A DNA stretch of 64,000 nucleotides from Patescibacteria group bacterium (GCA_016860785.1 BOKC01000002.1:1-64000), one strand, 5' to 3'; counted from the stretch's first letter, positions 1 to 8,038 are shown. Notes: a model not told the origin generated them from the sequence alone. Translations and numbers: made by a program.

Positions 1-44
1 TTTAAATCCCTGCTCGGATAGAAGTCATTTTTAATCTCGAAAAA

Positions 45-328
45 CCCGCCGCGCATTCCTCCCGCACACTCCTGCGCGGCGGATACAAAATCCCCGCAGA
101 AAAAAGAGCCGAGGCAAAGCAAATCCATTTCATCCCGCAAAGATAGTTTTGCTTTGCCTCGTCCGCATTGAAGCCCCGCCACACTGCCTGAATACTTGGA
201 GGGCAGAACCCCAAAAAGAAAAATGTCCTTTCCATTTTTAGAAAAAATCACCCTCGCGAAAAATCAAAAAAGCAAGGAACATTTTTTCTTTTTGGGGTTG
301 CCGAGTGAAGCGAGGCGGTGGCGGGGCT
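45..328. repeat. Hairpin-rich non-coding segment
   Basis: Three nested or successive inverted repeats can be read directly: 46-54 with 74-82 (CCGCCGCGC/GCGCGGCGG), 111-123 with 148-160 (GAGGCAAAGCAAA and its complement), and a long imperfect pair joining about 172-228 to 278-328, whose ends are GCCCCGCCAC and GTGGCGGGGC and whose inner arms are AACCCCAAAAAG and its complement. A 77-codon minus-strand frame crosses this segment, but its content follows the repeats and resembles no family I know, so I treat the stretch as structured non-coding DNA. It may be a decayed mobile element. Confidence 0.5.
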
Positions 329-445
329 GATTCATTCAGCGATTTTGGAAATAGGTGCGAGCTTGGTAAAATAGAGACACCATAATCAAACTCAACGATT
401 TTGGAAATCTGAAGATTGATTAAGTGTTAAGAAATAATTTTGTAT

Positions 446-479
446 AAAAAATCACCGATCCTCAGGCGGTGATTTTTTA
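446..479 (-). terminator. Rho-independent terminator
   Basis: The stem AAATCACCG/CGGTGATTT has A and T tracts on both sides, so it could stop transcription in both directions. It lies 19 nt past the stop codon of the minus-strand PG-binding gene. Confidence 0.75.
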
Positions 480-497
480 TTTCACTTGCCGAATCAA

Positions 498-1214
498 TTA
501 TTGATTGGTGCGAAAGTGACTTGGCCATACCATACTCATGTTCCCTACATTATCAACACCTCGGACGAGGTAGTAATATGTAGTATCTGCTTGCAGGTTT
601 GAAACCGTAACCGCATGGTTGGTTTGCATGCCGCTAGCATTAGTTGCAAGTGCTCCACTTACGTATGGCTGTTGGCGGTGCCCTGTTGCCTCATTGAGTT
701 GAAGAGGCATATTGCTCCAATAGACCTGACCTTGAGTTGGCTCGTTGGTTGTCCACGCGAAGGTTGCACTTGTATTTGTGTGTTGAACTGTAGGGTTGCT
801 CAATCTTGGCGAAGTGTCCCAAGATGTTTGATTTCCCCCAGCAGAACCTCCAGAACCCATAAGACTATTGATCCTTGCTATTGTCTGTGGTCCGACACGA
901 CCATAACCGGTTGTTGCCGGCGTTCCTTGAGAGACAATCCCTTGCGCTGTTTGGAATCTTTCTACTGCCGCCTTGGTAAGCTGGCCGAAATATCCAGTAA
1001 CTAAACCTTCAGGATAGATGCTCACATTTGTTGATAGATATGTTTGAAGTTCGGTAACTTGTGAGCCGCTATCACCAATATCTAATTGGCTAGTAATGGC
1101 AGCATACACACTTTTAATTCCGAAGATTGAGAAAATAAGTGTTGCCATCAACATTACGCTGAAGAGAATATTTACGCGCGATGAGTTTTTTTGTAGAGTT
1201 ATTTTTTTGTTCAT
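498..1214 (-). CDS. Secreted peptidoglycan-binding and fibronectin-type protein
   Basis: The 238-residue protein has a membrane-anchor or signal segment at about residues 13-38. A peptidoglycan_binding_1 domain follows at about 43-118 (LDIGDSGSQVTELQTYL, then GYFGQLTKAAVERFQ and YGRVGPQTIARI). The rest is a fibronectin-III or purple-acid-phosphatase-N-like beta domain at about 135-236, with the LQADTTYYYLVRGVD signature. It probably sits outside the membrane, bound to murein. It is monocistronic and ends at a clear hairpin. Its upstream region holds an ATTACAG direct repeat shared with other sites in the window. The domain pairing is common among Parcubacteria surface proteins; the exact function is unknown. 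Confidence 0.8.
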   Translation of the reverse strand: MNKKITLQKNSSRVNILFSVMLMATLIFSIFGIKSVYAAITSQLDIGDSGSQVTELQTYLSTNVSIYPEGLVTGYFGQLTKAAVERFQTAQGIVSQGTPATTGYGRVGPQTIARINSLMGSGGSAGGNQTSWDTSPRLSNPTVQHTNTSATFAWTTNEPTQGQVYWSNMPLQLNEATGHRQQPYVSGALATNASGMQTNHAVTVSNLQADTTYYYLVRGVDNVGNMSMVWPSHFRTNQ

Positions 1215-1315
1215 ATAGTTTTTTTAGATTAAATTTTAGAGATTATTGAGGTGTCCTACACAATCGACCTTTTATGTATAATCCCTACAGATAATGCCGC
1301 TTCGCACTAGACATC

Positions 1316-1334
1316 ATTACAGACGTGATTACAG
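1316..1334. promoter_or_regulatory. ATTACAG direct-repeat operator candidate
   Basis: Two exact ATTACAG words are separated by 5 nt, upstream of the PG-binding gene at 498-1214. Read on the minus strand it is CTGTAAT-N5-CTGTAAT, like the tandem half-sites bound by OmpR/PhoB-type response regulators. Related pairs occur at 2059-2076, 2148-2165 and 44126-44144. Confidence 0.4.
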
Positions 1335-1341
1335 AAGATTT

Positions 1342-1953
1342 TTATGATTTTTTAGGATTACTTTTAAGTTCGTTGACTTTTCTCTCTAGTTTTTTGATAT
1401 AAACTTCCAACTTCTCTATACGTTCTCCTGTTTGTATTTCAAAACGTTTTGTGTGGCGTGCGAGCATTTCGGCAACACCCATTATTTCTGTAACATCTTC
1501 TATGGCAAGAAGTATGATTGGAGGAAAATCGGTATCTTCTTCCACATGAATTTGTCGGGCGTTTAGAATCATCGTTTTTTGTCCGATCGAAGGAAATTCG
1601 TGAGTGACCTCAAATCCTTTAAAAAATGTGTTTTTAGGCAAAATATCCTCGAGTAGTTTTCGTAAAGAGGAAATATTCCACTGACCGTTTCCCAATTCAT
1701 ACACGTTTTTTTGTTCAGTATCTTTTGCTTCAACCTGAAACACTCGGTAGAAAGATTCATTAGCTGCCATTACGTGAAAATTTTTATCTAGGATTAAAAC
1801 CGGCTCACGCACAACATCAACCACCGTCTTGATGTATGTCCAGCTTTTTTCCCAGAAATGATTTATAAAATCAGGACCGATCGTGATCCGCGCCTGCTCT
1901 GCGAGTTTTTTGCTCTCTTCCATATTTTTATTTTCAATTTCATTATTTTCCAT
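1342..1953 (-). CDS. PAS-domain sensor-like protein
   Basis: The 203-residue soluble protein has one PAS domain at about residues 45-155: VVREPVLILDKNFHVMAANESF is the typical entry, and IILLAIEDVTE is the last strand. A charged helix predicted to form a coiled coil follows at about 165-200. There is no histidine kinase, GGDEF or other output domain, so it may act as a ligand- or redox-sensing partner of another protein. It is divergent from the sigma-factor gene at 2265, and the space between holds two CTGTAAT-type direct repeats. A sensory role is inferred from the fold only. Confidence 0.75.
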   Translation of the reverse strand: MENNEIENKNMEESKKLAEQARITIGPDFINHFWEKSWTYIKTVVDVVREPVLILDKNFHVMAANESFYRVFQVEAKDTEQKNVYELGNGQWNISSLRKLLEDILPKNTFFKGFEVTHEFPSIGQKTMILNARQIHVEEDTDFPPIILLAIEDVTEIMGVAEMLARHTKRFEIQTGERIEKLEVYIKKLERKVNELKSNPKKS

Positions 1954-2058
1954 ACAGCAAATGCCGCTAGAAAATCTGTATTCTTACAAAGACTCGCTAT
2001 AAGATGTCTGAAGTGCTATACTTAAAATCTAAGTACTCCCTTATTGTCTCTGGCGCTT

Positions 2059-2165
2059 TTGTAATGTTTCTGTAATAAGAGACAGGTCTCTCCAATAAGG
2101 CCATATGGGCCCTTAAAATATAGATACTTCCAAAAACCACCGAAACTCTGTAATAGTCTTGTAAT
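2059..2165. promoter_or_regulatory. Two tandem TGTAAT direct-repeat sites in a divergent promoter region
   Basis: TTGTAAT-N4-CTGTAAT is at 2059-2076 and CTGTAAT-N4-TTGTAAT at 2148-2165. Both have the 11-bp period typical of PhoB-class half-sites. Between them is an AGAGACA/TGTCTCT inverted repeat (2045-2084). The segment separates the divergent PAS and sigma-factor genes, so it may control both. Confidence 0.45.
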
Positions 2166-2264
2166 GGAACTCTTCTGCACTCGGCTTAATTTATATGATG
2201 ACCCCGAAGCAAAGTCGAGCGAGAGGGAATACTGACCTCAGCGCACAATGACTATGAGAAAAGA

Positions 2265-2708
2265 ATGAACTCATACGCTTTTTTCAAAGTAAATAATCAA
2301 AAAACTAGCCAAGATTTGGTCCAAGATACCTTCATGAAGACTTGGATATATTTAGTTAAGGGAGGAAAGATTGATTTAATGAAGCCGTTTCTTTATCACA
2401 TCCTTAATCATCTGATTATTGATGAATACCGTAAGCGTAAAACATCTTCTCTTGACGTTCTTCTTGAAAAAGGATTTGAGCCGGGTTTTGATGATTCAGA
2501 ACGTGTGGCCACTACTTTTGATAGCAAGGCGGCAATTCTTTTGATCCAATATCTACCGGAAAAATACGAGAAAGTAATGCGAATGAGATATGCGCAAGAT
2601 CTCTCACTTAAAGAAATATCTCTTATTACAGGGCAGTCGAGAAATGCTGTTGCCGTCCAAGCACATCGGGGTCTTCTTAAGCTTAAGAAAATATATAACC
2701 GCACATAA
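2265..2708 (+). CDS. ECF-type RNA polymerase sigma factor
   Basis: This sigma-70 family protein has region 2 (DLVQDTFMKTW, then FLYHILNHLIIDEYRKR) and region 4 (YLPEKYEKVMRMRYAQDLSLKEISLITG, ending in NAVAVQAHRGLLKLKK). It matches the sigma factor at 3941-4447. From the ATG at 2265 the protein lacks the first helix of region 2. The same frame is open upstream to a stop at 2199, and it encodes a matching stretch (HNDYEKRMNSYAFFKV against YDEHVDALFRHCFFKV). A GAGAGG sequence at 2221-2226 precedes a CTG at 2232, so the real start is probably upstream and non-ATG. No anti-sigma gene is adjacent; the next gene encodes a small membrane protein. Confidence 0.85.
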   Translation: MNSYAFFKVNNQKTSQDLVQDTFMKTWIYLVKGGKIDLMKPFLYHILNHLIIDEYRKRKTSSLDVLLEKGFEPGFDDSERVATTFDSKAAILLIQYLPEKYEKVMRMRYAQDLSLKEISLITGQSRNAVAVQAHRGLLKLKKIYNRT

Positions 2709-2713
2709 ATAAT

Positions 2714-2845
2714 ATGCTTTGGACAATAATTATCGCTTTGTTTGTTCTCTGGCTTCTTGGGTTTAGCTTTAAGGTGGGAGGCAATTTTATCCACGCACTA
2801 CTTGTAGTTGCGCTTGTTGTACTTATTGTTCACCTCATATCTTAG
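2714..2845 (+). CDS. Small Lmo0937-like membrane protein
   Basis: This 43-residue frame starts 5 nt after the sigma-factor stop codon. It begins MLWTIIIALFVLWLLGF and continues with FKVGGNFIHALLVVALVV, giving two hydrophobic helices joined by a short glycine turn. The pattern matches the widespread Lmo0937 family of tiny two-helix membrane proteins (LWLLG, then GG.IH.LL). Their function is not established; several are stress-induced. The tight linkage suggests co-transcription with the sigma factor. It is easy to miss because of its length. Confidence 0.8.
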   Translation: MLWTIIIALFVLWLLGFSFKVGGNFIHALLVVALVVLIVHLIS

Positions 2846-2867
2846 TTAATCCGTTGCCTCTTAAAAA

Positions 2868-2885
2868 AAGACTCTCGCGAGTCTT
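2868..2885. terminator. Hairpin after sigma/membrane-protein operon
   Basis: The stem AAGACTC-TCGC-GAGTCTT lies 22 nt past the small membrane-protein gene. The A tract is on its left side and no clean T tract follows on the plus strand, so terminator activity is uncertain. Confidence 0.45.
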
Positions 2886-2978
2886 GTAATTACAGCACCG
2901 CTCGTAGATTATTTTCCGTATTTTTGTTAAAGTGACTTATAGCATTGGTTTTAAACTGAATGCTAAAACGCTAAAAAT

Positions 2979-3530
2979 ATGGCACTTTTTACAGGAAAAG
3001 GTGACGACGGTACAACAAAAACATACAGTTGTCCGCCGGGCACTAGAATCTCAAAAAATTCAGCGGTAGCTGAAGCCCTCGGCTCTTTGGATGAAATTAA
3101 TTCCTTTCTCGGTCTTTGCAAGGTTAAAACTAGTGACTTGAAGTTAGCTCAAAGAAATTTTGCCGAGATAATTCACGACGCCCAAGAAAACCTCTTCATT
3201 GTCCAAGCGGAGGTTGCCGGCGCTCCGAAAAATATTACCGCAGACAAGGTCAGGCAGATGGAAGACATTATCAACTCAATTGAAAAAGAATTACCACCGA
3301 TAACAAGTTTTTTTATTTCCGGAGGTTCGGAGCAGGCGGCGATGTTGGATGTCGCTAGAACTTTAGCAAGGAGAGCCGAGAGGAGAGTGGTGGCGGGAGA
3401 GGAGGTGGGTGAAGTAAAAATTTCCGCCGACACAAAATCTTTTCTCAACAGGTTGTCTAGCTTACTTTATGCACTGGCGCGGTTGGCAAATCACTTGTCT
3501 GGAGTCAAAGAAACCGCTCCGAAGTATTGA
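2979..3530 (+). CDS. PduO-type cob(I)alamin adenosyltransferase
   Basis: The 183-residue protein transfers the adenosyl group of ATP to corrinoid cobalt, making coenzyme B12. The N-terminal ATP-binding motif TGKGDDGTTKT is intact. The later helices SKNSAVAEALGSLDEINSFLG, SGGSEQAAMLDVARTLARRAER and FLNRLSSLLYALARLANH are the family signatures, and the length is standard. No other cobalamin gene is nearby. In reduced genomes this enzyme usually serves salvage for a B12-dependent enzyme such as class II ribonucleotide reductase, but that partner is not in this window. Confidence 0.9.
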   Translation: MALFTGKGDDGTTKTYSCPPGTRISKNSAVAEALGSLDEINSFLGLCKVKTSDLKLAQRNFAEIIHDAQENLFIVQAEVAGAPKNITADKVRQMEDIINSIEKELPPITSFFISGGSEQAAMLDVARTLARRAERRVVAGEEVGEVKISADTKSFLNRLSSLLYALARLANHLSGVKETAPKY

Positions 3531-3542
3531 AGATTGAATAAT

Positions 3543-3618
3543 GGTGCCTATGGTGTAACGGTTAACACTCAAGTTTGTGGAACTTGCAATTCGGGTTCGA
3601 TTCCCGATAGGCACCCCA
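3543..3618 (+). tRNA. tRNA-His (GTG)
   Basis: A full cloverleaf can be drawn. An encoded extra 5' G at 3543 faces C73 at 3615. The acceptor stem is GTGCCTA/TAGGCAC, the D stem GTGT/ACAC, the anticodon stem CAAGT/ACTTG with loop TTGTGGA (anticodon GTG), and the T stem TCGGG/CCCGA with loop TTCGATT. CCA is encoded (3616-3618). The G-1:C73 pair is the identity element of bacterial tRNA-His. Confidence 0.95.
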
Positions 3619-3623
3619 AAAAT

Positions 3624-3842
3624 ATGAATTTTGAATCAATGATAAATGAATATGAAAAAAGACCTGATCCGCTGACAGAAATTGAAGTGATTAGAAGCCA
3701 GATTATGCAAACGGGAGCAGTTGATCAGGAGAATTCAATTATAAATTCAATCATAAAGAATTTTAAGGAGGGGGCTATAACTGGGGAAGAAGCGGTGCAA
3801 AAGGTTCGGGCTCTCCAAAACAGTCGGTCTGACTATCACTAG
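3624..3842 (+). CDS. Small hypothetical protein
   Basis: This 72-residue acidic, helical protein starts at the ATG just after the tRNA-His CCA end. The same frame is open upstream, but that part is tRNA sequence. Nothing in it is recognisable. Features include an NSIINSIIKNFKEGAITGEEA stretch of likely amphipathic helix. It could be translated from a read-through transcript of the tRNA. Confidence 0.5.
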   Translation: MNFESMINEYEKRPDPLTEIEVIRSQIMQTGAVDQENSIINSIIKNFKEGAITGEEAVQKVRALQNSRSDYH

Positions 3843-3940
3843 GGGTGTTCACAAAGCGCACCGCTTTGTTTTCTTGATTTGTTAGAATTTAAAAATCAGA
3901 TTTTTGTGGGTAAGAACTTTCTTTATTTTTCGTCTTTATT

Positions 3941-4447
3941 ATGGAACCTTTAGAAAGAGCAAAACAGGAATTTATAAAATCCTATGACGAACACGTCGAT
4001 GCTCTTTTTCGACACTGTTTTTTCAAGGTGTCGGATAAAGAAAAAGCCGAAGATTTGGTTCAAGAGACTTTTGTTCGGACTTGGAAGTATATTTCTTCCG
4101 GCAAGGAAGTCCGTAACATAAAAACCTTTCTTTATAGGGTGGCTAGTAATTTGATTATAGATTATTACCGGCAAGGTAAGAATGTTTCTTTAGACCAACT
4201 TTCCGAAAAAGGTTTTGATTTCTCCGAAGCGAAAGATGAGATTTTAGAAAACGCCGAGTTTTCAAGGGTTAAAGATTTAATTAACGAGCTTAGCGAGAAA
4301 GACAAAGAAATTATTATCTGGCGATTTCTTGATGGTCTCTCACCCTCGGAGATTGCAGATGTTTTAAATATCAAAGAAAACGCCGCTTCGGTTCGCTTAA
4401 ATAGAGCGATGAAAAAACTTAAAGAGAAAATGGATACTTTAGAATAA
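3941..4447 (+). CDS. ECF-type RNA polymerase sigma factor
   Basis: The 168-residue sigma-70 family protein has an intact region 2 (KAEDLVQETFVRTWKYI, then IKTFLYRVASNLIIDYYRQ) and region 4 (INELSEKDKEIIIWRFLDG, then SPSEIADVLNIKENAASVRLNRAMKKL). Its stop codon is one base before the ATG of the DUF5667 membrane protein. Such sigma/DUF5667 pairs suggest a membrane-controlled stress sigma factor with its regulator encoded directly downstream. It is a close relative of the sigma factor 1.7 kb upstream. Confidence 0.92.
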   Translation: MEPLERAKQEFIKSYDEHVDALFRHCFFKVSDKEKAEDLVQETFVRTWKYISSGKEVRNIKTFLYRVASNLIIDYYRQGKNVSLDQLSEKGFDFSEAKDEILENAEFSRVKDLINELSEKDKEIIIWRFLDGLSPSEIADVLNIKENAASVRLNRAMKKLKEKMDTLE

Positions 4448-4448
4448 T

Positions 4449-5594
4449 ATGGAAGACAAATTTCAAAAAATTTTTTCAGAGTTTAATAATATTCATCTAT
4501 CAGAAGATGAAAAAAATCTCCTGAAAAATAGAATTATTTCGGAAATAAATTTGATAAGTCTAAGGGGGGGTTTGGATAAACAGCTTTTTGCTCAAAAGTG
4601 GTTTTGGTATTTGTCGCAACCACGCTTGGCGGTTTCGTTTGCCGCACTTTTGATTTTTGTTTTGAGCGGAGGCGGGGTTATGGCAGCGGCTAGTAGAGCA
4701 GTACCCGGAGACTTGTTATATCCTGTCAAAACCGAATTCAACGAGCGTCTGGCTGGGTCTTTTGATTTCTCAACTGCCGCTAAAGCTACTCGGGAAGTTA
4801 AATTAGTTGGAAAGAGATTACAAGAGACTCAATCAGTTATTGCCGCAGGGCGTCTTTCACCAGAAGCTATAGAGATTGTTGAGAGCCGGTTGGAAAAACA
4901 TGTTGAAAATATAAAAAACTATGTTGGTGTTCTGAAAAATATGGGAGAAAACGAAAAGGTGGCGATTTTGCAGGACCAACTTGAAATATCTTTGAGCGCT
5001 AACGAGAGAATCCTCTCAAGTCTCGAAGTTGTTGTTGGAGAAGTTGCGTCTGTTGCTCCCAGAGCCAAAGAAAATCTAGCTAGCATCACCATGGAGCGCT
5101 CAATTGCACCAGAAGTTGATATAGAAGGAGCACCCAATGATTTGTCGGAAACCGCAAAAATCAAGTTGGCTAGGGCTGAAAAGGCGGTTGATGATGCTGA
5201 AATTTTGATAAAGAGACAAAAAATAGTCAACGATAATTTTGGTAAAAGATTAAGTCAGATAAGAGGTGAATTGGAGGAAGGCCGAGTTTTGTTTGAAATA
5301 AAATCCAACAGAGAGGCGATAGAAGTTTTTGATTCGGTTTTCAGATCGGCAAGTGAAATTAAAATGCTTTTGGAGGCCAGTCACAAACTGCCGATTAGAA
5401 TTGAATTTTCTGATACTGGCTCAGAAGATATTTCTGTCAGCGAAGAGGGACCAAACACAGGTATTTTAATCTCGCCAGTGGTTACCGGATCTGTTCGTGG
5501 CGAGTTTAAGAATCTCCGCTCAATCTCTACCACCTCTTCTTTAAGAAGTAACTTTTCTGAAAACATTCTTAAGCAAGACCGAGGCGATTTTTAA
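4449..5594 (+). CDS. DUF5667 membrane protein, putative sigma-factor regulator
   Basis: The 381-residue protein has a cytoplasmic N-terminal part (about 1-55) and a single membrane helix at about 58-82 (LAVSFAALLIFVLSGGGVMAAA). The DUF5667 hallmark VPGDLLYPVKTEFNE follows directly, then long helices likely to form a coiled coil to about residue 310, and a low-complexity tail. It is translationally coupled to the sigma factor at 3941-4447. By position it is the candidate anti-sigma or sensor, with the N-terminal part able to bind the sigma factor and the outer part sensing the envelope. That role is inferred; no ZAS zinc motif is visible. Confidence 0.8.
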   Translation: MEDKFQKIFSEFNNIHLSEDEKNLLKNRIISEINLISLRGGLDKQLFAQKWFWYLSQPRLAVSFAALLIFVLSGGGVMAAASRAVPGDLLYPVKTEFNERLAGSFDFSTAAKATREVKLVGKRLQETQSVIAAGRLSPEAIEIVESRLEKHVENIKNYVGVLKNMGENEKVAILQDQLEISLSANERILSSLEVVVGEVASVAPRAKENLASITMERSIAPEVDIEGAPNDLSETAKIKLARAEKAVDDAEILIKRQKIVNDNFGKRLSQIRGELEEGRVLFEIKSNREAIEVFDSVFRSASEIKMLLEASHKLPIRIEFSDTGSEDISVSEEGPNTGILISPVVTGSVRGEFKNLRSISTTSSLRSNFSENILKQDRGDF

Positions 5595-5604
5595 CACCTA
5601 GGAT

Positions 5605-5633
5605 TTGGAATTTGATTTAAGTCTTGATAAAAT
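5605..5633 (+). promoter_or_regulatory. Sigma70-like promoter for 5699-6238
   Basis: TTGGAA and TAAAAT are separated by 17 nt. The predicted transcript would have a leader of about 60 nt containing a GCCGG...CCGGC hairpin before the GGGGG-type ribosome-binding site. Confidence 0.45.
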
Positions 5634-5698
5634 TTTATCCGGATTGTTTTGTGCTAGCTCGTGGAAATTTCAGCCGGAAACCGGCAGAAGGGGGCGAG

Positions 5699-6238
5699 AT
5701 GGATTCTGACAATAGGTTGGCGTTGCCGACCAGGCCAGGGCGAGGTTTTCGGGCGCTCCAGCAGGTACGGGGATCGTTCGAGATCCCGCCACTTGAATTG
5801 GTGGACACCCACCCGTTCTTGGTCAAGGAAGAAGACCGAAGTTCTCCGTTCAAGCAGGCTTCGGGAATTGACCGGTTTGGTGTGCCAAATGTTGCTACGG
5901 AGTCAACAAGAGCGGAAGCGCGCCGTTTGACGGTCAATCTAAACATGCAAGCCATTGTCCGGGCAGCCGGAGGTGAGAGGCACATCAGACAGAAACTGGT
6001 TTTGTCTCCCCAACAGATTCGCTGGATCGTGGGGGAAAACAAATTGCCAGCACTTCCTTCCGGACTTTGGTGGCACTTCTTTGTTACCGGGAATAACGAT
6101 GAAATTATCGCCGTCTCAATCTGTGATAAAAAAGACGGCTACCATCTGCACCTTCTCGAGACAAAGAAGCGGTTGGAACCTCATCAGCCGCAGGTCTACG
6201 GCGTCGGCAACTACTTCATCGTCAGGACTCCTAACTGA
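5699..6238 (+). CDS. GC-rich hypothetical protein
   Basis: The start ATG at 5699 follows AAGGGGGCGAG, a stronger ribosome-binding site than most genes here have. The frame is open further upstream to 5624, but the later start fits better. The 179-residue product has no signal peptide and no domain I recognise. It contains a central SPQQIRWIVGENKLP segment and a C-terminal strand-rich part with WWHFFVTGNNDEIIAVSICD. Codon choice is visibly richer in G and C than in the neighbours. It has its own promoter and terminator, making a self-contained transcription unit like four other loci in this window. Confidence 0.65.
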   Translation: MDSDNRLALPTRPGRGFRALQQVRGSFEIPPLELVDTHPFLVKEEDRSSPFKQASGIDRFGVPNVATESTRAEARRLTVNLNMQAIVRAAGGERHIRQKLVLSPQQIRWIVGENKLPALPSGLWWHFFVTGNNDEIIAVSICDKKDGYHLHLLETKKRLEPHQPQVYGVGNYFIVRTPN

Positions 6239-6243
6239 CTACA

Positions 6244-6267
6244 AGCCCCAATCGCTGGGGTTTTTTC
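6244..6267 (+). terminator. Rho-independent terminator
   Basis: AGCCCC-AATCGCT-GGGG(T) is followed by six T residues, directly after the GC-rich gene. Confidence 0.85.
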
Positions 6268-6304
6268 TGTGGAGTAATTTTGATTTTCGTTGTATATTCA
6301 AAAA

Positions 6305-7186
6305 ATGACAAAAATCCTTGATGGTAAAAAAGTGGCTTTGCGAATAAAAAACAAACTTACGGAAGAGATTGCTGGTTTTTCCAAACCCCCAAAACTTGCG
6401 ATTTTCCAAGTTGGCGATAATCCCGAGTCTACACTTTATATAAAAAAGAAAAAAGAGTTTGCCGAACAAATAGGCGCGCAGGTTGAGCATTTCCGTTTTG
6501 CGGACAGCATTGATCAAGAAAGTCTGGCAAGAGAACTCAAAAAAGTGAATGTTGATAGAAATTTTCACGGAATTATATTGCAATTGCCATTGCCAAGTCA
6601 TTTAGGTTCCAGCAGTTTTTTTGATGAAATTGATTGTCAAAAAGATGTGGACGGCCTCTCGTCTGTGAATTTAAAAAAGCTTTGGAATAAAGAGGTTGGT
6701 GGATTTATTCCGGCCACTGCCAAGGGTGTTTTGAATATTTTGGATTTTTTTGAGATTTCTTTGAGCGGAAAGAGAGTGGTTATTATCGGCCGGTCGGCTC
6801 TTGTCGGCAAACCGATTGCGCTGGCTTTTTTGAATCGTGACGCGACAATCACTGTGTCTCACAGAAAAACAGAAAATCTTTCTGAAATTAGCCGACAGGC
6901 GGAAATCTTGGTCGTAGCAATCGGTCAGCCGAATTTTGTTGATGAGAAATTTGTGTCTCCGGGCCAGATTGTTATTGATGTCGGCATAAATTCTTTACCA
7001 ACCGGTAAGCTTGAGGAAGAGATTTCTGGCAGAAAAATTGTCGGCGACGTTGATTTTGAAGCGGTTAAGGATATTGTTGAGGCGATAACTCCGGTTCCTG
7101 GCGGGGTTGGACCGCTTACTGTTTCGGCGCTTTTTGAAAATTTAATCTCTGCTTATCGCTTACAAGAGAAAGATTTGATAAGATGA
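6305..7186 (+). CDS. folD: Bifunctional methylenetetrahydrofolate dehydrogenase/cyclohydrolase
   Basis: The 293-residue FolD interconverts 5,10-methylene-THF and 10-formyl-THF. Visible motifs are the substrate site STLYIKKKKE, GIILQLPLPSHL, KDVDGLSSVNL, the Rossmann-like VVIIGRSALVGKP, and PVPGGVGPLT. The catalytic lysine is in the YIKKKK helix. I chose the ATG at 6305 because a TATATT -10 box ends 6 nt before it. The in-frame ATG at 6290 would lie upstream of that box. The gene belongs functionally with glyA, thyA and folA in this window (one-carbon supply for dTMP). Confidence 0.95.
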   Translation: MTKILDGKKVALRIKNKLTEEIAGFSKPPKLAIFQVGDNPESTLYIKKKKEFAEQIGAQVEHFRFADSIDQESLARELKKVNVDRNFHGIILQLPLPSHLGSSSFFDEIDCQKDVDGLSSVNLKKLWNKEVGGFIPATAKGVLNILDFFEISLSGKRVVIIGRSALVGKPIALAFLNRDATITVSHRKTENLSEISRQAEILVVAIGQPNFVDEKFVSPGQIVIDVGINSLPTGKLEEEISGRKIVGDVDFEAVKDIVEAITPVPGGVGPLTVSALFENLISAYRLQEKDLIR

Positions 7187-7222
7187 TTAGGTGATTATTA
7201 TTTAGTTTAAACTATAAAAATT

Positions 7223-8011
7223 ATGAGCAGTCCAGAATTAAACAAGTTTTTCAAGGCAGCAAGTTTGGTCGCTGTCTTATTGTCATTGTTTTTGGTCGTT
7301 AGGGTTATAAGCGATTTAAAGGATTTTCGTTATATTGGTTCGGGGGTTTATCCGCAAAATGTAATTTCTGTTTCTGGTACAGGGGAAGTCTTTGCCGTAC
7401 CTGATGTTGCCACAGTGTCTTTTTCTATTACTGAAGAGAAGGCAACTGCTTCTGAAACCCAAGCGGCAGTTACTAAAAAGATGAACTCTCTTTTAGGTGA
7501 ATTAAAACAGAAAGGACTGGAAGAAAAAGATATTAAAACCACTGGCTATAATCTTTCTCCGCGTTATGAATACGCGAACTTTGTTTCTGGCTACCGAATT
7601 CCCTCAAATGAAAGAGTTTTGGTTGGCTATGAATTAAGCCATTCAATTTCTTTAAAAATTCGTAACTTGGACAAGGTTGGAGAAATAATCTCTGTTTTAG
7701 GCGGAGCAAATGTTTCAAATATTTCCGGTCCGGATTTCTTGGTTGATAACAAAGAAAGTCATAAAGCCAAAGCCAGAAAAATGGCAATAGAAGAAGCCCA
7801 GAAAAAAGCTAAGGATTTGAGCCGGGACCTGGGAGTAAAATTAGTGAGAATGGTGAATTTTTCTGAATCCGGAGATTTTTATCCGTATGGTTTAGGCGGC
7901 GATTTTATGAATGAGGCCGTATTAAAATCAGAAGCAATGCCTGTTCCTGGAATTCCTGCCGGTGAGAACAAGATTATCTCTCAAGTTCATATCACCTATG
8001 AGATAAAGTGA
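7223..8011 (+). CDS. SIMPL (DUF541) domain membrane-anchored protein
   Basis: The 262-residue protein has an N-terminal membrane anchor at about residues 12-32. A SIMPL domain follows: the ISVSGTGEVFAVPDVATVSFS start is diagnostic, then the KDIKTTGYNLSPRYEY and GYELSHSISLKIRNLDKVG segments, and AKDLSRDLGVKLVRMVNFSES near the end. Members are periplasmic or extracytoplasmic, and their molecular role is poorly defined. It is monocistronic between folD and the secE operon. Confidence 0.85.
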   Translation: MSSPELNKFFKAASLVAVLLSLFLVVRVISDLKDFRYIGSGVYPQNVISVSGTGEVFAVPDVATVSFSITEEKATASETQAAVTKKMNSLLGELKQKGLEEKDIKTTGYNLSPRYEYANFVSGYRIPSNERVLVGYELSHSISLKIRNLDKVGEIISVLGGANVSNISGPDFLVDNKESHKAKARKMAIEEAQKKAKDLSRDLGVKLVRMVNFSESGDFYPYGLGGDFMNEAVLKSEAMPVPGIPAGENKIISQVHITYEIK

Positions 8012-8038
8012 GTTGTTTTATTGACTTTAATTTCATAA

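Noticed and set aside
2-235. 77-codon minus-strand frame at the left edge
   Set aside because: It runs through three inverted repeats, has no domain signal and is rich in residues dictated by the palindromes. Treated as non-coding.
3534-3623. N-terminal extension of the 3624 gene through the tRNA
   Set aside because: The frame simply crosses tRNA-His. The ATG at 3624 follows the CCA end.
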